From Jeotgalibaca ciconiae (GTDB lineage Bacteria; Bacillota; Bacilli; Lactobacillales; Aerococcaceae), in NCBI RefSeq assembly GCF_003955755.1, contig NZ_CP034465.1, positions 1,606,001 through 1,670,000 on the forward strand: a stretch of DNA of 64,000 nucleotides, read 5' to 3'. Numbering within the stretch: position 1 is the stretch's first letter; every line of letters begins with the position of its first letter. The notes under the pieces are model-generated. The model saw only the letters and a program-made list of their open reading frames with translations. It was not told where the DNA came from and did not search any database. Position numbers and translations under genes: made by a program. This document shows, piece after piece, positions 19,224 to 28,065 of this stretch.

Positions 19224-19365
19224 CTGAACATCTTTATTTTTTTAAAATAACTACATTCGAGAGAAATTTCAATGCTGAACATCTTTATTTTCTTAAAATA
19301 ACGACCTTCAGGCTGAAAATCGAGCTTGAAAGTCGTTATTTTAAATTCTGCTTCCGATGTTCAGC
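19224..19365 (+). repeat. Long imperfect hairpin with a duplicated left arm
   Basis: GCTGAACATC (19274-19283) pairs with GATGTTCAGC (19356-19365), and TTAAAATAACGAC (19293-19305) pairs perfectly with GTCGTTATTTTAA (19332-19344), giving a 92-nt two-part hairpin. The left arm is present a second time at 19224-19251, 51 bases upstream. It lies between the YesMN operon terminator and the importer promoter. It may be a leader structure, a terminator or a small mobile remnant. Confidence 0.65.
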
Positions 19366-19505
19366 TCCGCTTCTAACAACACTAAAAAATAGAGAGCCTT
19401 TTTTATTTTATTGTCAAATAGCAGTATGTTTTTAAGTCATTATTAGCATTAAAAAATGGGAAAGCTATTTTTTACTGGTTTGATGTCTGTTTTTTCATGT
19501 TTATT

Positions 19506-19520
19506 ATGTAAGCGATAACA
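19506..19520 (+). promoter_or_regulatory. cre site (CcpA operator) before the importer operon
   Basis: ATGTAAGCGATAACA fits all positions of WTGNAARCGNWWWCA. It lies 45 bases before the start of the first permease gene and would place the whole ABC-ROK-GH1-GH31-GH42 operon under carbon catabolite repression. Confidence 0.82.
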
Positions 19521-19564
19521 ACTATGATATGTATAGGCATAACAATAGAAGGAGGAGGAGACGA

Positions 19565-20539
19565 ATGGAAGGTATGAAAATCATAGAAGAAGCGGTCATC
19601 GTTGAAAAGAAAAAGAGGAATAATCGACAAAGGAAGATTACTTGGAAGAAAATCAAAGAACAAAAAGGACTCATCTTCATGGCGCTTCCTTTTGTGATTT
19701 GGCTATTGATATTTGCATATGCTCCATTAATTGGCTGGGTAGTCGCTTTTCAAGATTATTTACCACAAAATGGTTTCTTTGGTTCTGAATGGGTAGGGTT
19801 TAAACATTTTCAAGTCTTATTCAGTGAACCGCTATTTTATACAGCAATGAAAAACACATTAGGAATGGGCTCTCTTGGTTTGCTTTTTGGTACTCTATCG
19901 TCCATTGGTTTTGCTCTAATATTAAATGAAGTTCGTTTCTCTAAGTTTAAAAAATTAACACAAACAATTTCATACTTACCCCACTTTGTTTCATGGGTAG
20001 TAGTAGCGAATATTGTTATTCAAACCTTATCCACAACAGGTGTTGTTAACGAAGTTTTGCAAGCGCTTCACCTCGTTGACAAACCAATTAATTTTATGGC
20101 GCAGCCTGGTTACTTCTGGGGAATTGTAACTGTAGCTGATGTGTGGAAAGAAACTGGATGGAATGCGATTATCTATCTTGCAGCAATGACTAGTATTGAT
20201 CAAGAAATGTATGAGGCAGCCCGCGTGGATGGTGCGAATCGCTGGCAGCAAATGTGGAATATCACACTCCCCTCCATTCGACCGATTATCATTATTTTAC
20301 TGATCATGAGCATTGGAAATTTAGTGAATATCGGATTTGAAAAGCAAATGCTTTTAGGAAATAACATTGTAGCAAATGAAGCACTCGTTATTGAGAAATA
20401 TGCATTAGATTATGGAATCGGCATGTTCCGCTATTCATTTGGTACTGCAATTGGTATTTTTAAATCTGTAGTAAGTATTGTATTGATCTTTATTTTTAAT
20501 AACATTGCTAAAAGAACCGGTGAAGGCCAACTCATGTAG
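19565..20539 (+). CDS. Sugar ABC transporter permease, LplB type
   Basis: A 324-residue inner-membrane permease with six hydrophobic helices after a basic cytoplasmic N-terminal stretch of about 35 residues. The EAA loop YEAARVDGANRWQQMWNITLP near residue 218 contacts the ATPase. Sequence resembles LplB/YtcP-type oligosaccharide importers. I start at the ATG at 19565 because AGGAGGAGG lies 6-8 bases upstream; the ATG at 19529 would encode an arginine run translated from the ribosome site itself. It is the first gene of the importer operon and is followed by the second permease after 14 bases. No ATP-binding subunit is encoded nearby, so a shared MsmX-type ATPase is expected. Confidence 0.9.
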   Translation: MEGMKIIEEAVIVEKKKRNNRQRKITWKKIKEQKGLIFMALPFVIWLLIFAYAPLIGWVVAFQDYLPQNGFFGSEWVGFKHFQVLFSEPLFYTAMKNTLGMGSLGLLFGTLSSIGFALILNEVRFSKFKKLTQTISYLPHFVSWVVVANIVIQTLSTTGVVNEVLQALHLVDKPINFMAQPGYFWGIVTVADVWKETGWNAIIYLAAMTSIDQEMYEAARVDGANRWQQMWNITLPSIRPIIIILLIMSIGNLVNIGFEKQMLLGNNIVANEALVIEKYALDYGIGMFRYSFGTAIGIFKSVVSIVLIFIFNNIAKRTGEGQLM

Positions 20540-20553
20540 AAAGGAGAGGTAGA

Positions 20554-21483
20554 ATGGCTGCTTTAATAAAATCAAAAACGAAAAAAAAGAAAAGTCTTGT
20601 TACTCGAGCAGGAAAAACAGATTTCATTTTAGCGATTATAATGCTAGTCGTTATCGTATTAACGCTTTATCCTTTCTTGAATGTTCTAGCAGTTTCGCTA
20701 AATGATGCAACAGATACAGCTCGCGGTGGATTACATATTTTCCCAAGAGAATTTACCTTAAAAAATTATCAAGAGATTTTTTCATCCAATAATCGTCTTT
20801 TAATTGCTTTTCGAAATTCTGTTTTACGGACGTTGATTGGGACATTGACTGCTACCTTTTCTTGTGCAGTTTTAGCTTATGTTTTAAGTAGAAAGAATTT
20901 TGTTTTCAGAAAGCAGATTAATATAATGTTAACAATGACCATGTATGTGAGTGGGGGACTTATCCCATCCTATTTGTTAATACGTGAATTGGGATTAATA
21001 AATAATTTCGCAGTATATATTGTTCCTGCTTTAATCAGTGCATTCAATGTGATTGTGATTCGTTCCTTTATAGAGGGGCTTCCAGATGCCTTAGAAGAAT
21101 CTGCTAAAATTGATGGGGCGAGTGAATTCACGATTTTTCTGAAAATCATTATGCCGCTTTGTATGCCGGTACTTGCTACTGTTGCGCTTTTTGTGGCAGT
21201 TGGTCAATGGAACAGTTGGTTTGACACTTATTTATATGCTAGAAGTAATAATAATCTAACAACGCTGCAATATGAGTTAATGAAAATAATGGATAACGCA
21301 AATTCTCTGACTGCTGCAGATGTGAGTGGTATGAATCAGAATCCAAATCTGACAGCACGAACAACGCCAGAGTCAATCAAGATGGCGATTACGATTATTG
21401 CGACAGTGCCGATATTAATTGTCTATCCATTTTTACAAAAATACTTTGTTTCGGGCTTAACATTAGGGGCAGTGAAAAGTTAA
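20554..21483 (+). CDS. Sugar ABC transporter permease, LplC/YtcP type
   Basis: A 309-residue six-helix permease and partner of the preceding gene. The EAA loop LEESAKIDGASEFTIFLKIIMPLCMP lies near residue 180. N-terminal residues 1-25 are highly basic and cytoplasmic. AAAGGAGAGG precedes the ATG. With the upstream permease and the downstream binding lipoprotein it makes a CUT1-type oligosaccharide importer. The family moves intact oligosaccharides rather than monosaccharides, consistent with intracellular side-chain trimming by the enzymes encoded downstream. Confidence 0.92.
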   Translation: MAALIKSKTKKKKSLVTRAGKTDFILAIIMLVVIVLTLYPFLNVLAVSLNDATDTARGGLHIFPREFTLKNYQEIFSSNNRLLIAFRNSVLRTLIGTLTATFSCAVLAYVLSRKNFVFRKQINIMLTMTMYVSGGLIPSYLLIRELGLINNFAVYIVPALISAFNVIVIRSFIEGLPDALEESAKIDGASEFTIFLKIIMPLCMPVLATVALFVAVGQWNSWFDTYLYARSNNNLTTLQYELMKIMDNANSLTAADVSGMNQNPNLTARTTPESIKMAITIIATVPILIVYPFLQKYFVSGLTLGAVKS

Positions 21484-21522
21484 TTGCCTCAAATATAAAA
21501 AAATTATTAGGAGGATTTATTC

Positions 21523-23205
21523 ATGAAAAAGAAACATTGGCTTACTTCGTTACTTCTTTCAAGTTCATTATTACTGGCTGCATGTGCAAGTGACGGAGGT
21601 TCAGGGAATACCGGAACGGATGATATCGGAACGAGTGATGGAGACACCGAAGAAGTAACAACACTAACTTTTTTTAGTGCAGATTTAGCGACGGATGATC
21701 CTTTTACGAATCCAGTAGCGCAAGAGATTACCAAGAGAACAGGCATACAATTAGAAATCACCCATCCTGTCGGCGGGGATGAGCAAGCAGTTCCTTTGAT
21801 GATTGCAAGTGGTGATTACCCGGACATGATTTTCGGTAAGGGGGACATAAATAAATTAATTGATGCGGGTGCTGTCATTCCATTAGATGACTTGATTGAA
21901 GAAAAAGGAGAGAACATAAAAGCAATGTACGGCGATCAATTAGATCGCTTGCGTAACAGCTTAGATGATCCACAAATCTACCACTTAGGAACAGGTGGCG
22001 TAGAGAATAGATATTTAACCACAAGCGGAACATTCCAAATTCAATTTGATGTATTAAAGGAATTGGGTTATCCGGAAATAAGAACATTGGAAGAATATGA
22101 AGAAGCAATCAAGAGCTATGTAGAAACTTATCCAGAGATCGATGGTCAATCAACGATTGGATTGAGTTTATTGGGTAGTGACTGGCGTTGGTTAATCACG
22201 GTTGGAAACCCAGCTGGTTTTGCAGCAGGTTTGCAAGATGATGGACAATGGCATGTTGATGAAGAAACGGGCGATACCGTATACAAATTCTTGTTACCGG
22301 AATTCAAAGAATACTTTAAATGGTTAAACCACATGAATGATATTGGTCTATTAGACCCTGAATCATTTACACAAACATATGATACGTATATTGCAAAACT
22401 TTCTTCTGGTCGTGTATTAGGAACGGCTGACCAAGACTGGGATGTTCAAGAAGCTGTCGCAGTTTTAAAACAAGATGAAAAAGACAACCGTTTGTGGGCA
22501 CCACTTCCTGTAACTTTAGGAGAAGAATACATTTCTCAAAGTACACGTGACTATGGATTCACAGGAGCAACAGGTATATCGATCAGTTCAACTTCAGAAA
22601 AACAAGAGGAAGCATTTGAATTCCTTGACTGGATGGCTTCTGAAGAAGCACAGATTCTTGTGAACTGGGGAGTCGAAGGAGAGCATTACGAAGTTGTAGA
22701 TGGTTTGCGTGTGCAAACAGATGAAGATCGTAAAAACAATCAAACAAATCCTAATTATGGTATTGAAGCAGGTATCGGCGCTTATATTTATCCATTCCCA
22801 CAATGGGGTAACGGTGCTGTAGACTCTAACGGACAATCAATTAGCCGCGATACAAAAGAAGACATCATGGTTAATTATACAGAAGCAGAAAAAGAAACAT
22901 TAGCAGCATATGGAGTAGATTTGTGGGTAGAGACCTTCCCTGCAACAGAAACATTAGGAATTCCGGCTCATGGTCGTGCGTATGAATATGTTCTTCCGTC
23001 TAACAGTGATGTTGCGATTATTCAACAAAAAGCAGATGACTTTACTACACAAAAAATCACAGAGGCAATCTTAGCAAATCCAGCGAACTTTGATTCTATC
23101 TGGGATGGCATGATTACAGAGCTAGAAAACATGGGAATTAAAGATGCCGAAGTGGAAATGACTGAATTAACACATAAGCGCTTAGAGTTGTGGGGAAATA
23201 ATTAA
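21523..23205 (+). CDS. Extracellular solute-binding lipoprotein, LplA type
   Basis: A 560-residue lipid-anchored binding protein. The signal peptide ends in the lipobox LLAAC with the lipidated cysteine at residue 21, followed by a Gly/Thr/Asp linker. The mature domain has the family-1 binding-protein pattern, for example MIASGDYPDMIFGKGD near residue 86, many surface tryptophans such as DWRWLITVGN, and a C-terminal YEYVLPSNSDVAIIQQK segment. At about 540 residues after processing it is in the large LplA class that binds long oligosaccharides. An AGGAGGA ribosome site precedes the ATG. It is the ligand-recognition part of the importer; the ligand is inferred to be xyloglucan oligosaccharide. 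Confidence 0.9.
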   Translation: MKKKHWLTSLLLSSSLLLAACASDGGSGNTGTDDIGTSDGDTEEVTTLTFFSADLATDDPFTNPVAQEITKRTGIQLEITHPVGGDEQAVPLMIASGDYPDMIFGKGDINKLIDAGAVIPLDDLIEEKGENIKAMYGDQLDRLRNSLDDPQIYHLGTGGVENRYLTTSGTFQIQFDVLKELGYPEIRTLEEYEEAIKSYVETYPEIDGQSTIGLSLLGSDWRWLITVGNPAGFAAGLQDDGQWHVDEETGDTVYKFLLPEFKEYFKWLNHMNDIGLLDPESFTQTYDTYIAKLSSGRVLGTADQDWDVQEAVAVLKQDEKDNRLWAPLPVTLGEEYISQSTRDYGFTGATGISISSTSEKQEEAFEFLDWMASEEAQILVNWGVEGEHYEVVDGLRVQTDEDRKNNQTNPNYGIEAGIGAYIYPFPQWGNGAVDSNGQSISRDTKEDIMVNYTEAEKETLAAYGVDLWVETFPATETLGIPAHGRAYEYVLPSNSDVAIIQQKADDFTTQKITEAILANPANFDSIWDGMITELENMGIKDAEVEMTELTHKRLELWGNN

Positions 23206-23236
23206 TACAATTCTAAACGGAAAGAAATAAAAATTT

Positions 23237-23314
23237 GAAGCGGTGTACTGGACCGAATGTGAAGTGATGGAGAGTTTCATACCATCCTATGTGTTGGGAA
23301 AAGAATATCGCTTC
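23237..23314 (+). ncRNA. Intercistronic structured RNA element, divergent member of the repeat family
   Basis: Between the binding-protein gene and the ROK gene, GAAGCG (23237-23242) pairs with CGCTTC (23309-23314) and GATGG (23266-23270) pairs with CCATC (23282-23286), with a weaker CCGAA/TTGGG stem between them. The core (ACTGGACCGAAT...GATGGA) closely resembles the core of the repeat at 33.8 kb (ACTGGAACGAAT...GATGGA). The descending arm is followed by TCATTTTTT. It could reduce read-through or stabilise the upstream message so that binding protein exceeds the enzymes. Confidence 0.6.
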
Positions 23315-23339
23315 TCATTTTTTGAAAGGTGGAAAATAT

Positions 23340-24239
23340 ATGGCATTCATTTGTTTTGATGTTGGCGGAACAGCTATTAAACAGGGTATTTTTTCAGTAG
23401 AAGGAGAGTTGCTGGAAAAGGACGAGTTTCCAACGCCGCATAATGATAAAGAGTCTTTTTATCAATCCATCCTAAATGTGATAGAGGAATACGAACGCAC
23501 TTATGAAATACAGGGAATTGGGCTGAGTATGCCAGGGTTCATTGATCCAAATGAAGGAAAAGCGATAACGGCTGGAGCGCTTTATACATTGTACGAAGAA
23601 AAAATTGTTGAAGTGCTGCAACAAAATATATCTTATCCAATCGCAATAGAAAATGATGCGAACTGTGCAGCTTTGGCTGAACAGGCAACAGGACACGCCC
23701 AGGAAACAGCCAACTTTTTACTCATTACGATTGGAACAGGAATCGGCGGAGCGATTGTCTTAAACAATGAGTTATTCCGTGGAAATACTTTTCGTGCAGG
23801 AGAGTTCGGTTTGATGCACATTGACGTAGCAAATCACCCATTTATGACTGCCCACGAATTAGCGTCTACAAGTGCCCTTGTTCGTAACTATAAGGAATAC
23901 AAAGGACTCACACCAGAAACAGTTGTGGATGCACGAGTCATTATGCAAGAAAAAGAAATCGATAGCGGTGTACAGGAATTATTTGAACAATGGATTACCT
24001 ATTTAGCTGCTCTTATTTTTAATTCGTCGACTTTTTTTAATCCGGAGAAAATTTTATTAGGTGGAGGAATTAGCGCAGATGAAACATTGACACCTACCTT
24101 AATAAAACAGCTGGAGAAGGATAATAGTTGGCAAGAGATGAAAACAATCATTCAAAATTGTAAATATTATAACGAAGCTGGATTGCGAGGAGCTTGTGTT
24201 TTGATTTCAGAAAAAGTAAAGCGCAATCACGAAGCTTGA
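23340..24239 (+). CDS. bglK: ROK-family sugar kinase, beta-glucoside kinase (BglK) like
   Basis: A 299-residue cytoplasmic ROK kinase. Seen: ATP motif CFDVGGTAIKQG at the N terminus, SMPGFIDPNEG near residue 65, the catalytic aspartate in IENDANCAALAE near residue 104, TIGTGIGGAI near residue 130 and FRAGEFG near residue 150. The cysteine zinc motif CxCGxxGCxE of most ROK proteins is absent. From memory this combination resembles BglK, which phosphorylates cellobiose and other beta-glucosides at C6 of the non-reducing glucose. The GH1 enzyme encoded next has the phosphate-binding signature, which supports that reading over glucokinase or fructokinase. I start at ATG 23340, 7 bases after AAAGGTGG. 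Confidence 0.75.
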   Translation: MAFICFDVGGTAIKQGIFSVEGELLEKDEFPTPHNDKESFYQSILNVIEEYERTYEIQGIGLSMPGFIDPNEGKAITAGALYTLYEEKIVEVLQQNISYPIAIENDANCAALAEQATGHAQETANFLLITIGTGIGGAIVLNNELFRGNTFRAGEFGLMHIDVANHPFMTAHELASTSALVRNYKEYKGLTPETVVDARVIMQEKEIDSGVQELFEQWITYLAALIFNSSTFFNPEKILLGGGISADETLTPTLIKQLEKDNSWQEMKTIIQNCKYYNEAGLRGACVLISEKVKRNHEA

Positions 24240-24253
24240 GAGAGGAGAATGAC

Positions 24254-25726
24254 ATGTTACACACAAAATTAGATTCCTTTCCAAATGAGTTTCTATGGGG
24301 AGCAGCATCGGCGGCTTATCAAGTAGAAGGCGGTTATGATGCAGATGGAAAAGGACCTTCTATCTGGGATGGCTTCACCAAAATTCCTGGAAAAACTTAT
24401 CTCGGAACGAACGGCGATGTGGCCGTTGATCACTACAATCGCTATAAAGAAGATGTGTCCCTGATGGCAGAAATGGGCTTGAAAGCTTACCGATTCTCGG
24501 TAGCTTGGTCCCGCATTATTCCGGATGGAGAAGGAGAAGTGAATGAGAAGGGGCTGCAGTTTTATGATAATTTGGTTGAGGAATTAATCACTCATAATGT
24601 GGAGCCGGTTCTGACACTGTATCACTGGGATCTGCCACAAACATTGCAAGACAAATATGGCGGTTGGGAATCTCGTGAAACCATCCCAGCATTTAAGAAA
24701 TATTGCCGTGCCTTGTTTGAGCGGTTCGGTAAAAAAGTAAAATATTGGGTAACCTTTAACGAGCAAAATGTTTTTACAGCCATGGGCTACCGCTGGCAGA
24801 GTCATCCGCCGAATGTATCGGACTTGAAGCGGATGTACCAAGCCAACCATGTCATTAATTTGGCTAATGCAGAAGCAATCAATCTCTTCCACGAATTGGT
24901 TCCCCAAGGGCAGATTGGACCAAGTTTTGGATATGGTCCCAGCTATCCGCTGAATGCACGTCCTGAGAATGTTTTGGCGGCTGAAAATAATGATGCCTTC
25001 AATAATCAGTGGTGGTTGGATGTCTATTGTAAGGGAGAATATCCTGTTTTTGTCATGAAGCAGCTAGAAAAGTTAGGAATCGCACCCGAAGTAACAGAGG
25101 AAGACCAAAAATTATTGCTGTCAGCAAAACCGAATTTTATGGGAATCAATTATTACCATGGGGGAACTGTTCGTGAAAATCGTCTGGAAAATACAGTAGA
25201 AACGGATGTAGAAACAAAAGAATTTTCCGCGACAGATCCGTACTTAATGCAGCCAAAAAACGAGCAGGCGCAATCACCGGAAGTACCGATGTTTGAATCA
25301 GTGTCGAATCCGTATTTGGAAACAACCGAGTGGGGATGGGAAATCGATCCGGTCGGATTCCGACTAGCACTGCGTCGTGTTTATGCTCAATACGGTTTAC
25401 CAATTTTCGTAACGGAAAACGGACTGGGTGCCATTGATGTTCTGGAAGAAGACGGGACGATTCAGGACAATGTCCGCATTGAATATTTGGAAAAACACCT
25501 GCTCGAAATGAAAAAAGCCATCTCGGATGGGGTGGAGATGATCGGCTACTGTGCGTGGTCCTTTACCGATTTACTCAGCTGGTTGAATGGTTACAAGAAA
25601 CGTTACGGCTTTGTATACGTGAACCGAGACGAACACGGTGAAAAAGATTTGAAACGACTGAAGAAGGAAAGTTTTTATTGGTACCAACATGTTATCCAAC
25701 AAAATGGCGAAAATATTCAAATGTAG
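24254..25726 (+). CDS. GH1 6-phospho-beta-glucosidase
   Basis: A 490-residue intracellular glycoside hydrolase of family 1. The acid/base glutamate is E170 in TFNEQN and the nucleophile E388 in FVTENGLGA. The C-terminal segment LLSWLNGYKKRYGFVYV carries the Ser-x6-Lys-x-Tyr arrangement (same spacing as in 6-phospho-beta-galactosidase LacG) that holds a 6-phosphate, and it lacks the FEW glutamate of enzymes for unphosphorylated sugars. It should therefore cleave phosphorylated beta-glucosides such as cellobiose-6'-phosphate. No PTS gene is near; the ROK kinase 14 bases upstream could supply the phosphate. Start chosen at ATG 24254 after AGAGGAG. Confidence 0.87.
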   Translation: MLHTKLDSFPNEFLWGAASAAYQVEGGYDADGKGPSIWDGFTKIPGKTYLGTNGDVAVDHYNRYKEDVSLMAEMGLKAYRFSVAWSRIIPDGEGEVNEKGLQFYDNLVEELITHNVEPVLTLYHWDLPQTLQDKYGGWESRETIPAFKKYCRALFERFGKKVKYWVTFNEQNVFTAMGYRWQSHPPNVSDLKRMYQANHVINLANAEAINLFHELVPQGQIGPSFGYGPSYPLNARPENVLAAENNDAFNNQWWLDVYCKGEYPVFVMKQLEKLGIAPEVTEEDQKLLLSAKPNFMGINYYHGGTVRENRLENTVETDVETKEFSATDPYLMQPKNEQAQSPEVPMFESVSNPYLETTEWGWEIDPVGFRLALRRVYAQYGLPIFVTENGLGAIDVLEEDGTIQDNVRIEYLEKHLLEMKKAISDGVEMIGYCAWSFTDLLSWLNGYKKRYGFVYVNRDEHGEKDLKRLKKESFYWYQHVIQQNGENIQM

Positions 25727-25742
25727 AAAAGAGGATAAATAA

Positions 25743-28055
25743 ATGAAGTATTCAAATGGCGGCTGGCTTGTGAAAGACGGATACGAAGTAAACTATCCAG
25801 CTCATATTTACACAACAAAATCAACCGAAGACACGTTAATTTTATATGCACCATTCCGTTACACAGGGCACAAGGGGATGTCATTAGACGGTGGAATGAT
25901 GACCATTGAATTAACGGCACCACGTTCAGGAATTGTCGGCGTGAAAGTATACCATTATAAAGGAATGCGCCATCTTGGTCCAGATTTTGAATTACAGAAA
26001 GATTATGTACAGCCTGAAATTATAGAAAGCGAAGAGGCATATCGATTCCGTAATGGCGATCTAGCAGTTGAAGCAGCAAAAGGTGAGCAATTTCATTTGA
26101 AATTTTATTATAAAGGAGAATTGTTAACAGAAAGTAGATCACGCGGCCAGGCTTATGTTATCAATGATCAAAAAGAACCCTTCATCAGTGAACAGCTCGG
26201 CTTGGGAGTCGGCGAATTAATATATGGATTGGGTGAACGGTTTTCTCCGTTTGTAAAAAATGGACAAACCGTCGATATTTGGAACGAAGATGGTGGGACA
26301 GGAACAGAGCAAGCGTATAAAAACATTCCGTTTTATCTAAGTAATCGTGGATATGGAATATTTGTTGATTCACCCGATAAAGTGAGTTTTGAAGTAGCCA
26401 GCGAAAAAGTTTCGAAAGTACAATTCAGTGTTCCAGGCGAGATTATGCAATACTACATCATTGCAGGAGACAATCTGAAAGAAGTCGTAGAAAACTATAC
26501 AGATTTTACTGGTAAACCTGCCTTACCGCCAGCTTGGTCGTACGGACTATGGTTGAGTACATCCTTCTTAACCGACTATGACGAAGAAACGGTGAATCAA
26601 TTCGTTGATGGTATGAGTGAACGAGACATCCCGTTAGAAGTGTTCCATTTTGACTGTCTATGGATGGAAGAATTCGAATGGTGCAATTTCACTTGGGACA
26701 AAAGAATGTTCCCGGAGCCAGAAAAAATGTTGGCACGATTGAAAGAAAAAGGCTTAAAGATTTGTGTATGGATCAATCCATATGTCGGCCAAAAGTCGCC
26801 GTTATTTGATATTGGTATGGAAGAAGGTTACTTTATCAAACGCGCTAATGGAGATGTATGGCAATGGGATAAATGGCAAGCGGGACTTGCGATTGTTGAT
26901 TTTACGAATCCCGAGGCTGTTCAGTGGTACCGAAGTGAGCTAGAAAGATTATTAGATATGGGCGTAGATTCTTTTAAGACCGACTTCGGTGAGCGTATTC
27001 CGACTGATTGTGTTTATCATGATGGTTCCGACCCACATCGCATGCATAATTATTATGCGCAAATTTACAATGAAGTTGTCTTTGATTTATTGAAAGAGAA
27101 AAAAGGGGAAGATCAAGCGGTACTGTTTGCAAGATCGGCAACTGTCGGCGGCCAAAAATTCCCTGTGCATTGGGGAGGAGATTGTACCTCTGATTATCCA
27201 TCAATGGCAGAGTCTTTAAGAGCTGGATTGTCATTTGGGATGAGCGGTTTTGGTTATTGGAGTCATGATATCGGCGGATTTGAAACGGGTTGTACACCGG
27301 ATATTTATAAACGCTGGACGCAATTTGGCTTACTTTCTTCCCATAGTCGTTATCATGGAAGCTGGGAATACAAAGTTCCTTGGTTATATGGCGAAGAGGC
27401 AGTGGATGTTTCACGCAAATTTACGAAACTAAAATTACGCTTAATGCCATATTTTATGAAAGAATCTGTTTACACTCATCAAACAGGCGTGCCCATGATG
27501 CGTTCAATGGTATTAGAATTCCCAGAAGACTTAAGTACTCATACCTTGGATAGACAGTATATGTTAGGGAATGATTTATTGGTAGCGCCAATTTTTAACG
27601 AAGAAGGCACGGCTGATTTCTATGTTCCAAAAGGACGTTGGACAAACTATTTGACCAACGAAGTGTTAGAAGGAGAGCAATGGTACCATCAACAATACGA
27701 CTACTTACATTTACCGTTATTAGCTCGTCCGAACAGTCTGATCGTGGAAGGATTCCGTGATGATCAAGCAGAGTACGATTATACAAAAGATGTAACTATT
27801 CATTTATTTGAATTGGAAGCTGGAAAAACAGTCGCAACATCGATTTACGACCTATCAGGAAGAGAAGCTGCAAATATAAAAGCAAGTCGTCAGGGAGAAA
27901 AAATAACCCTTGAAAGCAAAGGATTAGCAACTTATTCTGTCGTGCTTAGAAACATCTCAAATGTTTCTGTGGATTCAGGAAATGCAGAAAATCATGAATG
28001 GGGCACGAAAGTTTTGCTATCAGAAGAAAAAGTAGTAATTTCATTAACGATCTGA
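25743..28055 (+). CDS. yicI: GH31 alpha-xylosidase (YicI type)
   Basis: A 770-residue intracellular glycosidase. Alignment by eye with E. coli YicI is close across the whole length. The nucleophile is D414 in FKTDFGERIPTD and the acid/base D480 in HWGGDC. VFHFDCLWMEEFEWCNF near residue 300 is the xylose-selecting -1 subsite typical of YicI. The enzyme removes alpha-1,6-xylose from the non-reducing end of xyloglucan oligosaccharides (isoprimeverose units). No signal peptide. It lies 16 bases after GH1, with AGAGGA as ribosome site, and 10 bases before GH42. This is the most substrate-specific enzyme of the operon and the main argument for xyloglucan. Confidence 0.93.
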   Translation: MKYSNGGWLVKDGYEVNYPAHIYTTKSTEDTLILYAPFRYTGHKGMSLDGGMMTIELTAPRSGIVGVKVYHYKGMRHLGPDFELQKDYVQPEIIESEEAYRFRNGDLAVEAAKGEQFHLKFYYKGELLTESRSRGQAYVINDQKEPFISEQLGLGVGELIYGLGERFSPFVKNGQTVDIWNEDGGTGTEQAYKNIPFYLSNRGYGIFVDSPDKVSFEVASEKVSKVQFSVPGEIMQYYIIAGDNLKEVVENYTDFTGKPALPPAWSYGLWLSTSFLTDYDEETVNQFVDGMSERDIPLEVFHFDCLWMEEFEWCNFTWDKRMFPEPEKMLARLKEKGLKICVWINPYVGQKSPLFDIGMEEGYFIKRANGDVWQWDKWQAGLAIVDFTNPEAVQWYRSELERLLDMGVDSFKTDFGERIPTDCVYHDGSDPHRMHNYYAQIYNEVVFDLLKEKKGEDQAVLFARSATVGGQKFPVHWGGDCTSDYPSMAESLRAGLSFGMSGFGYWSHDIGGFETGCTPDIYKRWTQFGLLSSHSRYHGSWEYKVPWLYGEEAVDVSRKFTKLKLRLMPYFMKESVYTHQTGVPMMRSMVLEFPEDLSTHTLDRQYMLGNDLLVAPIFNEEGTADFYVPKGRWTNYLTNEVLEGEQWYHQQYDYLHLPLLARPNSLIVEGFRDDQAEYDYTKDVTIHLFELEAGKTVATSIYDLSGREAANIKASRQGEKITLESKGLATYSVVLRNISNVSVDSGNAENHEWGTKVLLSEEKVVISLTI

Positions 28056-28065
28056 GGAGGAGCGT

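Noticed and set aside
19047-19250. 67-codon open frame on the plus strand
   Set aside because: No ribosome site, low-complexity arginine/phenylalanine-rich product, and it runs through repeat-derived sequence and the hairpin arm.
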